Assembly (NCBI GenBank): GCA_021832495.1
Contig: JAKBKR010000134.1
Span: 1 to 6,186, forward strand
Source of the DNA: a bacterium
GTDB lineage: Archaea > Thermoplasmatota > Thermoplasmata > Lutacidiplasmatales > UBA184
Length of the DNA stretch: 6,186 nucleotides
Direction of reading: 5' to 3'
Below, piece by piece: positions 1 to 3,300 of the stretch (position 1 is the stretch's first letter; each line of letters opens with the position of its first letter). A program made the position numbers and the translations under genes. The notes under the pieces were generated by a model. That model was not told where the DNA came from, made no database searches, and was given only the letters and a program-made list of their open reading frames with translations.

Positions 1-42
1 AAAACTCAGGGCAGAAGTCTCGGCCTGAATACCATGGTTTCA

Positions 43-363
43 CTACTGCACCGTAGTAAAATGGCCTCTCTTGAAAGGCTCGCGAGCATCACGACGGGGA
101 CACATCTTCCTCCACTCAACCTCGCAGACTGTAGTTGAGGTGTGGTCAGAGTGAAAGCGGTACTGGTCTTGGTCCGCCAGGAGAGTCCATAATAGCAAAC
201 AAGGTTCTCCATCAACAATGGTTGGGAGAAGAGTCCGAGCCGCAGCGCGTTTTTCCAATCCTTCGGCGCGTGTGCGTATTGTCTTCAACGGCCGATTGCC
301 GAGCCTTAATCCGTCCGCATGCTCGTTTCGTCTCAGAACGTAGATGCAGTTCGAAGTGGACAT
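43..363 (-). CDS. Possible small hypothetical protein, 106 residues
   Basis: A same-strand reading frame starts with ATG at 361-363, 36 bases after the stop of the large gene, and ends with TAG at 43-45. I do not recognise the product. It is rich in Arg and Glu, has four Cys (C-I-Y, P-C-L-L-L, V-C-E-V, M-C-P-R) and two Trp, with no hydrophobic segment long enough for a membrane helix and no signal peptide. An in-frame TGA lies just upstream, at 376-378, leaving the ATG as the only good start. Only a weak purine run (GAAAGAG) precedes it, and at 3-9 bases before the ATG it is a poor ribosome-binding site. Codon use is mixed, with several A/T-ending codons. Same strand and short spacing favour co-transcription with the large gene, but a chance frame in a 3' untranslated region is nearly as likely. 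Confidence 0.33.
   Translation of the reverse strand: MSTSNCIYVLRRNEHADGLRLGNRPLKTIRTRAEGLEKRAAARTLLPTIVDGEPCLLLWTLLADQDQYRFHSDHTSTTVCEVEWRKMCPRRDAREPFKRGHFTTVQ
205..230. other. Hairpin-forming inverted repeat, 10 bp with tetraloop
   Basis: On the plus strand TTCTCC-AT-CAAC, loop AATG, then GTTG-GGAGAA. Ten base pairs form, interrupted only by a two-base bulge (AT) on one side. No T-run follows on either strand, so it does not look like an intrinsic terminator. It lies within the weak small reading frame, where it may simply be a chance feature. Confidence 0.35.
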
Positions 364-399
364 TGACTCTTTCGTTGCTTTGGCTCACAGACCGGAGAT

Positions 400-3300
400 T
401 CAGATAGCAGAGGACCGCTTCCTGCGCCTCTTGCCACTGGGAGGTGCGGGAGTGTTGTCGTCAAGAAACTTTGGGAGAGCACTCTCGTCCACCACAACCT
501 CCACCTGAGGTGTTTGGAGAGCCAAAGGCATGGCCCTAAAGACCACACTGTCGAAATCTCCGAAGTCGGCCCCAGAATCCCACGCAATCTCGGCCCTCAG
601 GTCGAGAAGGTAGTTCCGAATCTCTCCCTCACTGAGGTTGTAGGGCTTGAGCACCTCTTTCAACCTCCTCCCTGTCACGGGGGTCTCGCTACGGATGGTT
701 GAGAGCATGGTATCCGTAATCATCCCCATCCGGGCGAGTTCTTCCTTGGAGACCTCGCCTGCAGCATTCGTGTATCTGGTGGCACCACCGCTCTCGGTCT
801 TCTCGACCTTGTGGGATTCCGAAAGGATGGACAATTGTGTACGCACGGTGGCATCGCTCGCGCCGGTCATCAATCCCACTTGGTGAACCAGTGCCCCCTC
901 CTCCTCGTTGGGGTTCTGTTTCAGGTGTTCTTCGATGGCCTTGGCTACACCACTATCGGACGAATTCGTAGTGGTAGTGGTGGGTCCGCCTCCAGAGCGT
1001 CGCCTCTTCCGTAGCTCCACAAAGGCAAGGATAGCCGCCAAGGCACCGACCACTGCAATCACGACCAGCAGGAACGTGAAGCCCCAATCCGTCCCTTGAC
1101 CGCTTGGCCCGGTCGAGCCCTTCCCTGAGGGAGGGCTGCTGAGGTTCAGCGCAAGGGTGTAAGGAGATGAGGTCCGGTTGTAGTTGTCGATGACTTGGAT
1201 GTAGAGCTGCTGGATTGCGGACCCCGTGAGGGTCAGATTGGCCACCATCTCGCCCAAAGGAATCCAGGGCAGCGAGGAAAGGTTGGACGCGTTCGTGGAG
1301 TAACGGTAACCCGTAACCGTGCCATCGGTGTCGCTGGTCAGGAGCTCGAATACCAGTTCGAGGTGATAGATGGTGCCATTGCTGGTCGTGTTGTGGGACA
1401 GGGAGAGCTTCTGGTAGGTCACGTTGTCGATCGAGGGAGGGATAGTTCCCAAGGTCAGAACTTTCGACTCGGCCGTTTCCCCAAGAGCATCGGTCACGTT
1501 CACCGAGACCTCGTAGGAGGTCGCTTGATGGAAGGTGACCGTTACCCGTGGGACACTCGTTACCTGGTGATCCGCTCCCAGGTTCCAAGAGTAGGACAAC
1601 GGCCCGGTTCCACCACTGACGCAGCTCAGGGAGAATGTCAGTGTGTTGCCCGCCATCGGGATTCCTGTGACGAGCTGGGGCGCGCAAGGTGCGAGGGGAA
1701 CCGTATTCACCGTGAGCTTAGTTACCTCGGAGGCCCTGTACCCGAAGGCATCGATGACGGTGGCGGTGATAGAGTAGCTTCCGGACGCGGTCCAAGTACC
1801 CTCCAGGGCATTCACGGAGCCGTTGATCCAACGGTTGCCACTTGCCGCGGAGATGAGCCAGTCATAGGTGAAAGGTGCCCACCCACCCGTGGCCGAGGCG
1901 GTGGCGTTGTCCCACATTCCGCTGTCCACGACTGACCGGTTGATGGTCAACGTGACCGGGCCCACCATGTCCACGATCACCTTCACCGATAGGGTGAAGG
2001 TCGAGACCTGCCCCTCGGAATCGCTGATGGTCACTGACAGGGAGTGGTTTCCGACCGATGGCCACGACAAGGAAAGGTTGGTCCAGAGGTTGAAGACCGC
2101 TGTCGAGTTGACCGTGGTTCCGTTCAGCTTCCAGACTACCGAGTAGGACCCGGTGCCACCGGCGAAGGTCAGGTTGAACGAGGCAGTGGTCCCGGAAGGA
2201 AGTGTGGTGCTTCCACCAGATGTGATTCCCGAGGTTGAGATTGGGCCATCGACCATAGACATAACCTTCACGGCAGGGTCCGCAATCACCTGCACGGAAG
2301 TCGATAGGGTCGAGCTCGCCCCGGTACCGTCAGTGACGGTAATCTTGACCGTGAATGACCCAGGGGAAGGCCAAGCGTAAGTCACCCAGGGACGGATCGT
2401 TGTCTTGGTCGCCCCGTTGCCGAAATCCCAGACGAAATTGTAGGGAGTAAGGCCACCGGTGGTCTTGGCAGAGATGTTGTCGATCACCTGGGCATCAAGG
2501 TTTGTCTGGGCGGACGTTATTGACTTGACGCTGACAGGTGCGGTCACGTCCACTAACAGCCACTGTCGGGCTGACCCGCCTGCCCCACCCAGGGAATCTT
2601 TCACGGTGAGGTTCAGTGTGTATGTTCCCATATGGGTCCATGTGTACGTGGTCGAGCAACTCGTTGTCGACGATGACCAGAGAGCGATTGTGCCGGACCC
2701 GTTCTCAATGAGTGTGCAAGTGTACGGGCTTGACCCCCCGACGTAAGAGGCTATGAAGGTGGTGGTAGCCCCAACCTCGTCCTGGAGAGTTCCACCCTGC
2801 ACCGCGGAGTAGCTCCCTGCTTGAGCTGAAAGAGTGAGGGACCCGAGATCCGAGACTACCTGATAGGAGAAGGGCACGAAGAGTCGGGAGTGGAGTCCAT
2901 CCCTCACCGTTAGGTTGAGCGTGTCGGTCCCGTTCCAATTGGGGACGAAACTGCACGACTGGATCCCGTACGAAGGCACAGCCACAGGTCCGCAGAGGGT
3001 CATCCCGCGGGTAGAGTCGTTCAGCCACCATTCCATGGGAGGAGCCCCATGATTCTGAAAGAGGGTGAAGGTGACGTTAGCCTGAGTGCCCTGGTGAACA
3101 AGTGGGATTACCGGAATGCTCACGTTGATGGGCCAGTAGATGCTCTCATTGAACCGAAGCGTGGAGTCCCAACCAGTGGAGTCGCTGATGTTCACGCTGA
3201 CAGGGTAGGTTCCGGCTTGAGTGAAGGGTTGGAAATTGGGGTTCGAGAGGTTGTGCCCCCCAAGCCCGGACACGCAACCGGCAGGCCAGGCCGGAGGACC

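Noticed and set aside
42..57. Small inverted repeat ACTAC-TGCACC-GTAGT as a transcription terminator
   Set aside because: Only five base pairs; no T-run follows on the minus strand, so neither an intrinsic nor a T-rich archaeal terminator is supported.
1..399. tRNA, other structured RNA gene or insertion-sequence end in the downstream flank
   Set aside because: No cloverleaf arms or TTCGANTC-type T-loop in a suitable context, no terminal inverted repeats with target duplication, and no recognisable transposase motif.
135..407. 90-codon plus-strand frame over the downstream flank
   Set aside because: TTG start, no ribosome-binding site, Arg/Ser-rich with no recognisable pattern, and it overlaps the stop of the giant gene on the opposite strand.
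1003..1083. Archaeosortase/exosortase-type or LPxTG sorting tail (hydrophobic helix plus basic residues)
   Set aside because: About 200 structured residues follow the helix and no PGF or LPxTG motif precedes it; sorting tails end right after the basic residues.
953..1687. 244-codon open frame on the minus strand in another frame
   Set aside because: Out-of-frame reading through modules 16-17 and the membrane helix; His/Arg/Pro-rich composition typical of a shifted frame. It does not continue the main protein, so it is not a frameshift remnant.
1195..1935. 246-codon open frame on the plus strand opposite the giant gene
   Set aside because: Antisense shadow: Gly/Arg/Asp-rich low-information protein with no domain pattern, lying wholly opposite clear module-coding sequence.
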